64,000 bases of DNA from Centrapalus pauciflorus (Eukaryota > Streptophyta > Magnoliopsida > Asterales > Asteraceae). The notes beneath the pieces were generated by a model that was not told the DNA's origin, searched no databases, and saw only the letters and a list, made by a program, of their open reading frames with translations. Within the stretch, counting starts at the first letter, position 1; each line of letters opens with the position of its first letter. Positions 1-10,659 of this stretch are shown piece after piece. The stretch spans positions 124,001 through 188,000 of the forward strand of contig JAANYP010002875.1 of NCBI GenBank assembly GCA_020465985.1, given 5' to 3'. Both the position numbers and the translations under genes were made by a program.

Positions 1-133
1 AGTGCTTTGAGGAGACGTGAGAATGGTACGAGCAATAGGGGAAGGACTATCGAGAAATGAGTATGATGGGGGGGGGTAGAGGTAAGTGAGGTGTATGGAA
101 ATTGAGATTCATCAAAAGTTACGTGACGAGAGA

Positions 134-1489
134 TTATGACTTTATTGGTGGTAGGTTGAAAGCAGCGATAACCACGATGATCCGTGGGGTAGCCAAGGAA
201 GATGCACGGGGTTGAGCGAGGTTGTAATTTATGAGAGGGAAAGTGTGCGGGTAACATAGACAGCCGAAGATGCGAAGATGGTTGAAGGTTGGTTGTTTGT
301 TGAATAGTTTAGTGAAAGGGATGTCATTATTTATTGCGGAGGAGGGTAGAATGTTTAGTATGTGAACAGCCATAAATAAAGCTTCAACCCAAAAATTAGG
401 AGGTAAAGACGCTTGGAAGAGGAGGGTGCGGATATGATTGTTAATTGTGCGAATCATGCGTTCGGATTTCCCATTTTGTTGGGAGGTTTTTGGGCATGAA
501 AAACGGAATTGGATGCCATTGTTTTTAAACAAAGAGTGTTGTTGGGAGTTATCAAATTCACCGCCATGCTCACATTGGAAAGCTTTTATTGATTTATTGA
601 ATTGGGTTTGCACATATGCCCGAAATTGAAGAAATTTTGAAAACGCTTCTGATTTTCGCCTAAGTGGATAAACCCAAAGAAAGTGAGAATAGTGATCAAG
701 AAAGATAACATAATAGTTGAAACCACTAACACTCGGAATTGGAGAAGTCCATAAATCGGAATGAACTATATCAAAAGCATTATCAATTACAGTATTGGAA
801 GAAATAAAAGGAAGCTTAACATGTTTGCCAAGCTGACAAGCATGACACAAAGTCAAAGGCTTTGTATTATTACAACGAATGAAATTGCAAGAAACGAGGC
901 GACGTAGCACGTCCTCGCCAGGATGACCGAGTCGTTGGTGCCACGTGGAATGATTAAAAGAAAGCAATGCAAGCTGGGTGTTGGTGGTGAACGGATACAA
1001 GTCTCCAATGCTATCACAGCGGTGGAGTTGCTTCCGGGTCAGGTAATCTTTTACAGAAAAACCAAACTCATCAAATTCAACTGTACATTTATTGTCACGA
1101 GTAAAACGACGGACATATATAAGGTTTTTGACAATTTGGGGAGTGACAAGAACATGTTTTAAATGTAAGGGTTGAGGGGAAGATGACAAGATGCTATGAC
1201 CAGTATTGGTAACAGGAATGGATGCTCCGTTGCCAACAAGTATAGATGAAATTAATGCATTATTATTAAAGACAGTATTAAGATTATTTGTACCTACCGA
1301 GAGATGTGAAGTAGCGCCCGTATCCATGTACCATCCAGAATCCTTACCCGGGGAGGGTGGTTGCAATGTCGTCGTGCTAAAAACTTGAGGAAGAGCAGTA
1401 GCGTGAGGGGTGTAGGGAACAAAAGTCCAGTAACCATGTTGGAACGGTGGTGGTGCGGATGGAGGCAGTGGTTGCCGTGTGTCTGTCAT
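134..1489 (-). pseudogene. copia protease-integrase polyprotein fragment
   Basis: A 451-residue open frame. Seen: the aspartic protease motif DTGATSHL at residues 56-63; the GAG-pre-integrase zinc finger with H184, H189, C215 and C218; and the integrase core with D245 (HSDLW), the region QCEHGGEF around 307 and E343 (KSERM). In the copia family the middle catalytic residue is normally D, as in DNGGEF; here it is E307, so activity is doubtful. After about residue 428 the family-like reading continues in another frame (HRGYRCF is visible there) towards base 1, so a frameshift lies near 205-225 and the ORF's last residues are out of frame. Family role: the protease cuts the polyprotein and the integrase inserts the cDNA. 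No capsid or RNA-binding gag domain is present upstream. I infer a dead copy. The copia assignment is firm; the clade is not determined. Confidence 0.88.
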
Positions 1490-2329
1490 ATTAGATATTT
1501 AAAAGGGGAGGGCAGCTTTGGTTGTTTTACCGGCGGTTGGCGGCAGCAATTAGGGGTTACAGGCGGCGGTTTAAGGTTTTGGAGTAGTGAAGGAACGGCG
1601 GCAGGTTGATGGTGGTGGTGGTCACCCAAGTCAGAGACAGCGGCGGCGGCAGTGGTGATCGCACAAGACAGAGGCAGCGGCGGCGGTTTAGGGTTTTTCA
1701 GGCGGCGGCACCTAGGGTTTAGAGGCGGCGACGGTTAGAGTTTTCTTGGTTTGCAGCGATTAGGGTTGGCGACGGCGGTTGCATCAGGCAGAAGAACGAC
1801 GGCGGCGCCTAGGGTTTAGAGGCGACGACGGTTAGGGTTTAATGGTTTGGACGGTGGCAGAAGACAGCCGAAGGCGGCGCCTGTTGGCTGCCGGCGACTG
1901 AACAGGAGGAGAAAGAATGGGGGGGCAGCGGTTAGGTCACAGTAGAGAGGAGGATGATGGTCGACGGTTGAGCAGGAAGAAGATTCAGGCGGTGCGGCGG
2001 CGGCGGCGCCTAGGGTTTAGAGGCGGCCGTCGTCTAGGGTTTTTCAGGCGGCCGTCGTCTAGAGTTTTGCAGGCGGCGACGATGGTTTGATATAGGCAGC
2101 GGCGGTGGGTGGATTTGCAACGGCGGCGGCGGATTTTTGAGGCGGCAGATGGCGGCCGCAAGGGAGATGATGGCGGCAGATGGTGGCCGCAAGGGAGAAG
2201 AAGGAAGAAGAAGAAGCAGTGGCGGCGCAAGGTGGCCGGCGGCCGGAGGTGGGCGGCGGCGCAGGGCGGCGGCCGTTTTAGGGTTAGGGTTAGGAGAAAG
2301 AGAGGGTAGGGATTAGGGTTAGGTTTATT
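1490..2329 (-). other. GC-rich copia leader lacking gag
   Basis: This 840-bp stretch between the PBS and the protease ORF consists of CCGCCG-type trinucleotide runs interspersed on the minus strand with AAACCCTA units (at about 1685, 1735, 1810, 1830, 2010, 2035 and 2275-2320). Copia elements normally carry about 1 kb of gag here, but I see no capsid or CCHC motif. Short open frames at 1985-2377 and 2109-2309 are low-complexity Arg/Pro/Gly runs and are not credible genes. It is either an expanded 5' leader with gag deleted or a captured host 5'UTR-like sequence. Confidence 0.5.
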
Positions 2330-2341
2330 GCTCTGATACCA
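2330..2341 (-). promoter_or_regulatory. primer-binding site, initiator tRNA-Met
   Basis: On the minus strand this reads TGGTATCAGAGC, complementary to the 3' end of plant initiator tRNA-Met. It directly abuts an LTR terminus ending in CA at 2342. It primes minus-strand cDNA synthesis of the copia element. Confidence 0.85.
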
Positions 2342-2484
2342 TGATAATTGGTATAAACTCTCTTGACCTTTTCTCATTAATCAACAAACATATAAATAAT
2401 ACAAAGGGAATAATGGGCCTCAACCTAAAGAACTAAATGACATCTATTATAAAAGCCCGTTATTATAAAGTCCGTTAATAATTT
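2342..2484 (-). repeat. copia 5' LTR (inner end firm, outer end uncertain)
   Basis: The inner end is set by the PBS. On the minus strand the LTR ends TTATCA immediately before it. A possible start, TGAAATTATT, lies at about 2484 and pairs imperfectly with the end (TGATAATTGG), which would give a short 143-bp LTR. A longer LTR cannot be excluded because the other LTR is outside the window. Confidence 0.4.
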
Positions 2485-2529
2485 CATTGGTTTATTTGGT
2501 TACATTTGTTTGGTAAAACTTGGGATTTC

Positions 2530-3235
2530 ATTAATATTCAATAGATAGTCAATTCAATTTGTGGCGAAATTCTTTTGTTTTAAATATTTATTTCGACTAA
2601 TTGTTTTACCAGTTAATCGTTTCTTGAAACCGGAACCGGTAAAAAGAAGTTGTTATGGTTTTTCAAGTTTATGACTTTACAAGTGAAGTTATATTGAGAT
2701 GAACCATCTTGCATAACTTGGATTATTCTTAATCAAATAACTTCAATAATCAAAGTGGTTGTGTTTTAATTGCATGTTTTGAGGTGGATATAGTGAAGAA
2801 CTTCACGTGTCTTTCCAATATTCATAAAGTTAAATAAATAACCTGACCAGGAAGTTTAATTGGCTTAAGAATCACATGAGTTAAATTCAATATCGGGCTT
2901 AAATTCTATCATCGAGACTAGGGGGATTGATTCTAAGTGAATGCATTGTTTTGACACTAAACTGTCCATTGCTTTTGTTTGTTCTGCTTCATAATCCAAG
3001 TTAGTTCATTTGCTTCATTATAATAGTTATTTAGAATCAACTACTTATTGTCCATGATTAATTAGTAACCAAAGACTTATTATCATCATTCTGCATCGTT
3101 TCCCTGAGATCGATACTCGGTTCTTACCTAAACTATTCTACTATACGATAGGTTACACTTGCCTATTGTCTATTAGTTTTAGTTTGGATTAGTTCCATTT
3201 TTATTATAAGATTAGTGTTTAGTAAAATAGACACC
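2530..3235 (+). repeat. gypsy leader-like remnant (Athila/Tat-type)
   Basis: Non-coding sequence whose right part (3065-3200: GAGATCGATACTCGGTTCTT, ACGATAGG, CACTTGCCTATTGTCTATTAG) is clearly related to 10470-10600. Such 'gatcgatactcggttcttgcc...cacttgcctatt' segments are typical of the region between the 5' LTR and gag of plant Athila/Tat gypsy elements. No gag follows. The clade assignment is inferred from memory of the family, not searched. Confidence 0.4.
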
Positions 3236-3760
3236 ACGTCGCATCTCTGTCTCATATAACATATCACAAGATACACAAACACAACCCGTAAAACAAAGCG
3301 CACTTTTGAAAAGGAACTCGAGTACTCACCTATTCACTGAATCACCGGCGCAACAGAATCCTATCGCGGCTCGGATCGTTGTCGGTTCGACCCTGTATAC
3401 ATAACGGATACCAGAATATTAATCTAAACTTAACTGATATCCAAGACAGACCCAAACACAACTCTGAAACTGAACCGGACCCAACAAGCAAACCCAAACG
3501 GACCCAGAACCCCAAAAACCAACCCTTGTCCAAACACCGATCGCGGCCCGCACTCGGGGGATATCGCAGTTGCGCTAAGGGTCGCTGTTGTGCTCAGACC
3601 ATCACGACCGCGCTCGGTCTCGGCCGCGCTCTCAATCGCTGCCAAAACCCATGCCGCCCGAGTTACAATCATCGTTGCCACGCTCAGGGGGTCGCGGCCG
3701 CGACCACGGACGTGCAGGTCTTGCTTTGTTCTAGTTAATGTCTGTTTCAGGGTTATGCCA
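3236..3760. other. GC-rich island, probable LTR fragment
   Basis: About 3340-3735 is strongly GC-rich against an AT-rich background, with repeated GCGGCCGCG/GCGACCGCG words. Similar words recur at 9330-9520 and 39948-39980, both inside LTR-like sequence, so this is probably an old gypsy LTR piece. Overlapping open frames on both strands (3379-3738, 3430-3768, 3590-3799) follow from the base composition and match no family I recognise. Confidence 0.4.
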
Positions 3761-5689
3761 ACCTTCAACTTGATTTACAGCATCAATATAAGATCATAAA
3801 ACTCATACACTAGCCTAAAGGATTTAAAGCCAAACCCACAATACCACAACATACATATCTCGGATTTGAGCTTGCTTAATCAAGAGTTCTTACCTTTACA
3901 CTTCATAAACACAAAGGATGACGATGAAAGCTAAATCCAACAATCAATCTTGGGTTTGGGAGGCTGTCTTGCTGCTTCAGAATTTGCCAAGCAAACACAC
4001 AATACTCAATCTCAGTTTCTAATTTTGGAAAGAAAGGAGCATGTTTCAAAGGAGTTGCATAAATATTCTTTCCATTTTTAGCAGGTTCCGGACCCAATAA
4101 CCTCGAACCCGATATCGCATTAAATTTTACATATGTTCGAGAAGTTGAGCTAGAAAGCATAGTAGTTAAGATCATGAGTAAGATCGTGGGATCAGTCGAT
4201 CCTACCAATTGATTTCGAGCAGGATCGGTGTATAATCATTTTTTTAGTAAGATCGGATGGGGGATCGTGGGATAAATTGTAGAGTCGTAGGATCTTAACT
4301 TTTTACTTGGTCTGGATCCTTTTAATCGATTTTCCCGTAGGATCGTTTACCTATCTGATCAAACCTTTTAACTAAATCCAACAATTTTATCGATTAGGAT
4401 AGTGAGTCAAATTGTAGGATGTATGATTGCTTGACTTTTTTTTTGAATGACAATAAACATTTAAAACATAAAAGTACGTTATTTCCCAATCTGATGTATA
4501 ACTATTTCTTTGAAGTGTTTTATAATTAATTTATAATATTAAATTATAAATTATAGTACCTAAGAAAAAAATTATAAAGTAGTGATTTTCTTGTTTGATT
4601 ACGGTATTAAGTCATAGTCGATCGAACCAAGATCTAATATGTTAAAAAAAATCTTAAAATTGATCTGTTTATTATGAAATCTTGCTTTTATACCGATCAA
4701 GCTATGCACCCTTGTATTTGGGTTTTGGCCTTTCAATGTTGAATCCATTTAAGTGTTACCATTTATTAAAATGTAATGTTTTTTTTTGTCAGGAAATCAA
4801 AAATGGTTCATATAATATAAAAGAAATGATTCATAAAAGTTTAGTTTTTGAGTAAAAGATGTTTAAAAACAATATTGTCAATATATAGAATTGGTATAAA
4901 GTTATACATTTGTTATAAGCCAGCAAATCATATTTGCTAAATTATAAAACTACTAACATGTCAAAATCAGATAACTTCGATTGTTAGGTTTCAACTAACT
5001 ATATTATATACAATAGTTGAAATCATTTACTTCGATTATTTTTTGTGTTGGATTTAAGTTTTAGTAAGTATAATCATTATTTTATAATATAATACAATAA
5101 TTGTTAGTAAATAATAATGACTTTTGCAGGAAACAAAGAATTTTGAGGAGTGAGGATCCAAGTAAAAGTAACTTACCTTTTGATGTAATTTTTTTAAAAA
5201 AATGCCTTGAAGAAACCCAATAATTCTTTAAAATGTATAAAATGTTAGAATCACAACATGATCAATTATATAATAGATTAAAAAAACTTCAGTCAGAAGA
5301 AAAAGAGTGAATGTTTTTACACTTACATCAAAACCACGATTTTGATGAGCAGGCCTATATGTGTAATAAAATAGATAAGGTTCAAGTACGAAGATGATTT
5401 ATACAAAATATTTATTTTTGTGTAAAATCTAGGTGTGAATATAAAGCTAGTAGCTTGATCAACAAAGAATTTAAAAGACCGAACGAGGTGAATTAAATAT
5501 CAAAGAAATTAATATTTTTAAAAACTCAATATCAATATAAGGATGAATAATATATAAATAGAACCTCAACCTAATTAGGGTCAAGAATTTGCTCCTCATT
5601 CCCACTTAAAATCTAAGAGGATCATGGTGAGGTATCAATGACCACCATTAACTTTACGTGAAAGTTTACTGCAATGATCAATGTTACAT
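3761..5689. other. AT-rich intergenic DNA, GATC-rich patch
   Basis: No gene or complete element recognised. Within it, 4160-4360 carries about ten GATC tetramers in words such as GGATCGTGGGATC, giving many short palindromes, perhaps a decayed MITE. The remainder is AT-rich without readable coding potential. Confidence 0.5.
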
Positions 5690-5916
5690 TAGGGGTGGCA
5701 ATCTTGACCCAACGGATCAAACGGGCTGAAGAGTTAAACATATTCATTATAAAAAACTAAGATAGAATATAACTTTTTTTAAAAATGAAAATTTATAAAA
5801 CGGCGTATTAAAAAATTGTTCTTTGAAAAAAATTTCAAAATTATGTAAAATTTATGACTTTTGGTCGTCAACCCGTTTGACCCGTTTACTTGAATGAGCT
5901 CAAATTGTCACCCCTA
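5690..5916. mobile_element. hAT-type MITE
   Basis: The left end (T)AGGGGTGGCAATCTTGA and the reverse complement of the right end (T)AGGGGTGACAATTTGAG form terminal inverted repeats of the kind seen in plant hAT MITEs. Subterminal GACCCGTT/CGGGT words are also inverted. The flanks (GTTACAT left, CTTACAT right) resemble a target duplication with one mismatch. Non-coding, about 227 bp. Confidence 0.6.
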
Positions 5917-6286
5917 CTTACATGTGTTTTTGTTAATCCAAAATCAAATTCTTTTAAAATAACACATACAACAAATAATTTTTTTTTACTAAATAACAAC
6001 CAAGTTTCAATATAGGTCCATTTTGATTAATTAAGCTTTTAAAGTAACAAATAATTAATTGTGTTTCTGTATTAGCAGCTTAAAATGTAAAAATTAAAAG
6101 GATACTCGTCATTATTTTAATGGATTGACTATATATATCCAAATGATTTAAGTCAACATGTACCCTCAATGATTGATGTTCACTTGAAGTTGACAAATTC
6201 AAGATAGAAGATGATTGTGAATCCATGAATACAGAGATGAAAAATTTGTAAAATGAGTTTGCTTTGTACAAGTCTTTATACACACA
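5917..6286. other. AT-rich intergenic DNA
   Basis: I see no gene or element here. A 67-residue minus-strand open frame (6080-6283) has no recognisable motif and is probably chance. Confidence 0.5.
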
Positions 6287-6320
6287 CTAGTTTATTAACC
6301 CATGTGATACACAAGTTTAT
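6287..6320 (-). mobile_element. Helitron 3' end remnant
   Basis: On the minus strand an imperfect hairpin (CTTGTGTATCACATGGG) is followed by TTAATAAA and CTAG then T, matching the Helitron 3' terminus pattern of hairpin, short spacer and CTRR|T. It closely resembles the better-preserved ends at 6775 and 35302. Confidence 0.5.
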
Positions 6321-6774
6321 TTTAACAATAATTAGATTTTTAACATATTAATAAAAATAATTTTAACCTTTTAAGCATAAAATAGTATAAAATTAAGTAG
6401 AAAATGTCAAACTAAGAGAATCAAGAAAATAAAGATGTTATTTGAAATGACAAAAACGTTTCACTTATAATAATGACAAATCAATTCCAACCAACATTAA
6501 TAAAAAAACACACAAAATAAATCCATAAGAAAACCAAGTACTTTTATTAAAGTGTAAAATTTTTAGTTTTTTTTTTCTTATGAAGAAGAAGATTCATGCT
6601 ACATATGGCTATAATATCTGTTTCTTTGATGCCACATATAGACATTGCTTGGTTTTAATGTGTAGTATCGTTATAGACATAAGAATTACCAACACTATAG
6701 TTATAATAAAAATATAAATTAACTAAAGTAATAACAATACAAACACGTCCTAAATATTTTGTTATTACCTCAAA

Positions 6775-7305
6775 CTAGTTTATAACTCACGTATTACGTG
6801 GATATTTTTAATTAAATTTATTTATATAAAATGTATATAAGTAAAAATAAAAACATACAAAAATAATAATTGTGTTTATTTTTTATTATTTACAGATTAA
6901 AAAATAGAGTATATTTATCTTTTCTAAAAATATTAAATTGTATTTATCTTTAATTTTTTAGAAGTTGTAACTATCTTTTTGGTGAACGTAAAGTGACACG
7001 TGACAATTGATGTTTTTCTTTATTATACATAATAATAATAATTTCCACAACTAATTCAAATTTTTACATTTGGATCTAATTATGATTATTATGGATAATA
7101 ATGATAGATATTTATTTTAGGTAAACATTAATTTTAAATGTTACAAAATCCAATTTATTACTAATTAATTAATGAAAAAAATAAAGTCAAAATTTAATGC
7201 AATTAAGTTAAGGTGTTAAATTTGGAAAAAAATGTGGAAAAATAAAATTTTCTTGTATAATAGAAGTGACATATGACATGAATTGTTTTGTTTTATTATA
7301 ATATA
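6775..7305 (-). mobile_element. Helitron remnant A
   Basis: On the minus strand the element ends with hairpin CCACGTAATACGTGAG (6801-6786), then TTATAAA and CTAG at 6778-6775 followed by T. Its body at about 7010-7250 is related to 7740-7960 in remnant B (shared words TAATAATGA, ATATTTATTTTAGGTAAA, CAAAATTTAATG, AATTAAGTTAA), so A and B are members of one family lying in tandem. No Rep/helicase coding, so non-autonomous. The 5' end of A is not clear. Confidence 0.55.
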
Positions 7306-8075
7306 TAGGTTAATCAACCCATGTATTACATGGGTTGATTTAGAAAATACATATTTTTTTATATTTTAATAAATTATTATAAAATTTATATATAATTAAA
7401 ATAAAAAAATTGAAAGCTAGTTAAATTAAAGATAAAAAAAATACTTAGTTGTTTGATATTAAATAAAAAAATATTATTATATTGTATTATTAAAAACAGA
7501 TAATATGTGTTTGCAAAAAAATGTTTCTTTTAATTTTTATTAACTTCAAATATGAAATATCAATGTAATAAACAAAAAACTTCAATTATGTTAATGTGTA
7601 TATATTTTGAAAATAATAAAATATAAAAATGGAATATATCTGAAAATCAACAATCAAAATTTATCATATTCACAATTGAAGTTTTATCAATTAAATTTAA
7701 ATCTTGTTAGCAAAATAATTAACAAAAAATTTTAACCTTATTTACTACACTTCTACATTTAAATTCAAATTTTACATTTGAATTTAACTATGATCATTAA
7801 GGATAATAATGACACATATTTATTTTAGGTAAATATTAATTTAATATTAATTCATTAATGAAAAAATTAAAATCAAAATTTAATGTAATTAAGTTAATGT
7901 AGTAAATTTGGAAAATGAATTAAAAAAATGGCATATGTATAATTATTGATTTTAATTAAGGGTATAAGAGACATTTCATAAATAATTATGAGTTGTCATT
8001 AATCTGGACCATTGATTTCTTTCCATCCAATGGTCCAGAAACTCCAAGTGGTTTTCTTATTTTATATAGTATAGA
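7306..8075 (-). mobile_element. Helitron remnant B
   Basis: The minus-strand 5' start is TCTATACTATATAAAATAAG (8075-8056), matching the TCTATACTAT-type starts of plant ATREP-like Helitrons. The 3' side carries a perfect 14-bp-stem palindrome (7312-7340, AATCAACCCATGTA arms) followed by TTAACCTA. The terminal CTRR is not conserved, so the exact end is uncertain. An internal inverted pair (TGGACCATTG at about 8005, CAATGGTCCA at 8027) lies near the 5' end. Non-coding. Confidence 0.5.
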
Positions 8076-9119
8076 GTATTGATGTTATATTGATCAAGAT
8101 TGAAATTTAATTAGGATTTATATGAATAACATATAAGGAAATCTTTTGATTTACAATTGTTTAACAAATAATCATTAAAGAATTATAACTTTATAGTTGC
8201 AATTTATGATGATCTTTTATATATAGCAATTTTATAACTGTCATTTCTTTAGTATCTTTTATTACACAACTTGTTATTTATAAATTTATCTTTTTATTAT
8301 TGTTATTTAGTGTTGTGATTAAAAAGATTTTGGTATAACTTTTAAATTTAAAATTTTCAAAGAGAATGACCCTTGTCAATAAAGGAGGAAGTCAATTGGC
8401 AGTCTAGCTAAACGACTAGTGACAAATTAGTTTATCTTTATTAGAAGTTATATATATACATATATATACACACACACATACATATATAAACACACACACA
8501 CAATCAAATGGTGATGTATAATATGTGTTTTGTGATGATGTTAGTAACAAGTTATGTGGTGTCCTCCGTGCGTTGCGACGGATGTATAGCTATATATTTT
8601 TTATTAATAAAGTAAAAAATAAAGTAAAATCGTAGTAAATAAAATTATGCTTTAAAAAAAGTTTAAATACTCTAATAAGTTATAAATTATAATGATATGA
8701 AAAAATAAACCTAAGATTTTGATGTACACTGACTTAAAACACTACACTTGTTGTATTGTGTTGTAAATGCAACTTATATATCTAAATAAAAAATAAGTTA
8801 AGAAAAATATTTTTTTTTTAATCTTATTTTACTATCAAAATTTAGTTACATGGTGTTTTTATTACTAAGTCATATATAGATATATGAAAATTTATCAATT
8901 CAAATATTTTTTTATGTTTTCAAATTTAGGTTTAATATATTTTTTTACTTGGGATTTTTTTAGTTGATTTAATTAAAAAATAAATCAATAGAATGGATAT
9001 GTAATATTTTGTTACTAATCCCAACACGAATACTTTAAAATTTATTAATTTTTATCGTTCATTCATTGGTAGATTTTTATATTTTAGTTTAATAAAAAAA
9101 TAAATCAATAAATTACACA
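8076..9119. other. AT-rich DNA with microsatellite and hairpin
   Basis: No gene seen. A mixed TATATACA/CACACA microsatellite lies at 8448-8503. At 8562-8590 the words CCGTGCGTTGCGACGG form a hairpin-like GC-rich island similar to Helitron 3' hairpins, but no CTRR tail follows convincingly. Confidence 0.45.
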
Positions 9120-10656
9120 TTGATGCAACGCTTTTTGACTATATAATTGTGTCACTTTTACCCCTAGTTTTTCTGGTTTTTATCTAAAACACATTTAAAT
9201 CGCATCCATTTACGCTATATTCGTGTTTTTAGGTTCCTTGAAGCTCCTGAACCCGATTCAAAGAAGTTTTCCCTCCCCCAGACGACAATAAAGGAAAGAG
9301 CAAAAATGCTAGTTCCTGATCCTCAGCAGAAGGTTAGTCGCGGTGCGACTGATTCCTATTCGCGTCGGGACTTTCTTATGACAATTTCATCAATCCAAGC
9401 AGAATGTTCATCGCGGCGAGACCGGTAAGCATTTCGCAGCGCTACCCTCAGCAACAGGTTTGACCAGATCGTACAAAAGGCAGTAGCGGCGCGACCTTTG
9501 TTCACATAGCGGCGCGGCTTTGTCCAGATCTGATGCTATTTAAGCATCTTTTCTCTAAAATTGATGAGACATCTCATAGCTAGGGTTAGTGTTTGGTGGC
9601 TAAGAAATTTTCTCTGCATATATCACATGGATGACTAAGAGTTGGAGCAAGTGGAGCTAGTTCGACAATCACTGGGAGAGTTTTCTTTGTTAACCATTGT
9701 TTATTTAGATGAACTTCTCTTTTATTTACATTTTTAGTCTACTCACCATGACTAGTGAGTAGTTGTTTATGTAATCATTCGGGTTCTTCAACCCCCAAAC
9801 ATTAGATGCACATTTGTTAGCAAATTTTTTAGTTATTTATCATTTCGGTTTCTTGTTTGACTTATCTCTTGATGAATATTTAAAATACATCCTTTTTTTG
9901 GTGATTAGTGAATTGTTTAAAAGTGAAAGCTCAAATTAATTTATTAATCATTCTTTACGAATTTGTCTATGAGTTTGTTTGGCCTTGAGCTAGAAATAGT
10001 GAAAGGAATTTAGTTTATGTATTTTAGATTCTATCAACGAGAATATTTTGTTCGGATGAAAATCAAGCATTATTTGTGTGTTTGCGAAAGTGGATTCACC
10101 ATTCAAGAAATCGATTTGTATGGATATTATCTTTGTGTAATTAATCGGTTAGTTTATTAGGAGTATTCCGAGTATCTAATCTTTTAATGTAAAAGCAAGT
10201 AAGTCGAAAGAGGAACTTGTAGCACTTGATTATATTCTCTTAACTTTTAACCTATGTTGTTCTTATTTACAAGTCATCTAATGAGCGGGGGAGTAAAATT
10301 GAATGATTATCGTTTATTTTCTGATTTAAATCTTCGTGACCATATAATCTTAGTGCGTTTTTAAATTCGAGTAGTATTTAGATAAGAGTTTTTAATTGCT
10401 TAATAGTTTCTAAATTTGGTATTTCGTTTTCTTAAAAAAATTTAAATCACATTTTCATTTAGACTAATTATTGACAACGAGTTTAGTACCATCATTCTTG
10501 CACTGTGTCCTCGAGATCGATAACTCGGTTCTTGCCATTTATATACTAGTAAACGATAGGTGCACTTGCCTAATTGTCTATTAGTTTTTATTTTTGGTAT
10601 ATAACCTTTAAGACATCACACATATTAGTTTGGATTGTTTTTTTTTTGTTTGATTG
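9120..10656 (+). repeat. gypsy LTR/leader remnant (Athila/Tat-type)
   Basis: 9290-9520 is GC-rich with GCGGCGCGAC-type words, then 9535-9610 has a TATTTAAGC box-like sequence and a pyrimidine-rich TTTTCTCT stretch, as in an LTR promoter/R region. 10470-10600 repeats the GAGATCGATAACTCGG...CACTTGCCTAATTG segment also present at 3080-3170. No gag ORF follows; a CACTA element begins at 10660 and the sequence beyond it is unrelated. I infer a truncated gypsy 5' region. Non-coding. Confidence 0.45.
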
Positions 10657-10659
10657 TAT

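Larger units (their letters stand above)
1..2341 (-). mobile_element. Ty1/copia retrotransposon, 5' half, cut by window edge
   Basis: Reading on the minus strand, the element runs from an initiator-tRNA-Met primer-binding site (2341-2330) through a GC-rich leader into protease and integrase coding sequence, and leaves the window at base 1 before reverse transcriptase. The order protease then integrase, before RT, is diagnostic of Ty1/copia (Pseudoviridae-type). The element is decayed: a frameshift near 205-225, a changed catalytic integrase residue, and no recognisable gag domain between the PBS and the protease. The LTR lies to the right from 2342. Confidence 0.85.

Noticed and set aside
2275..2325. 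TTAGGG/TTTAGGG-like runs as telomeric sequence
   Set aside because: Only a few irregular copies within the copia leader, mixed with CGG repeats; similar AAACCCTA words are scattered through the same leader.
3379..3799. Overlapping open frames on both strands in a GC-rich patch
   Set aside because: High GC content removes stop codons in all frames; no known domain, start context or homologous motif seen.
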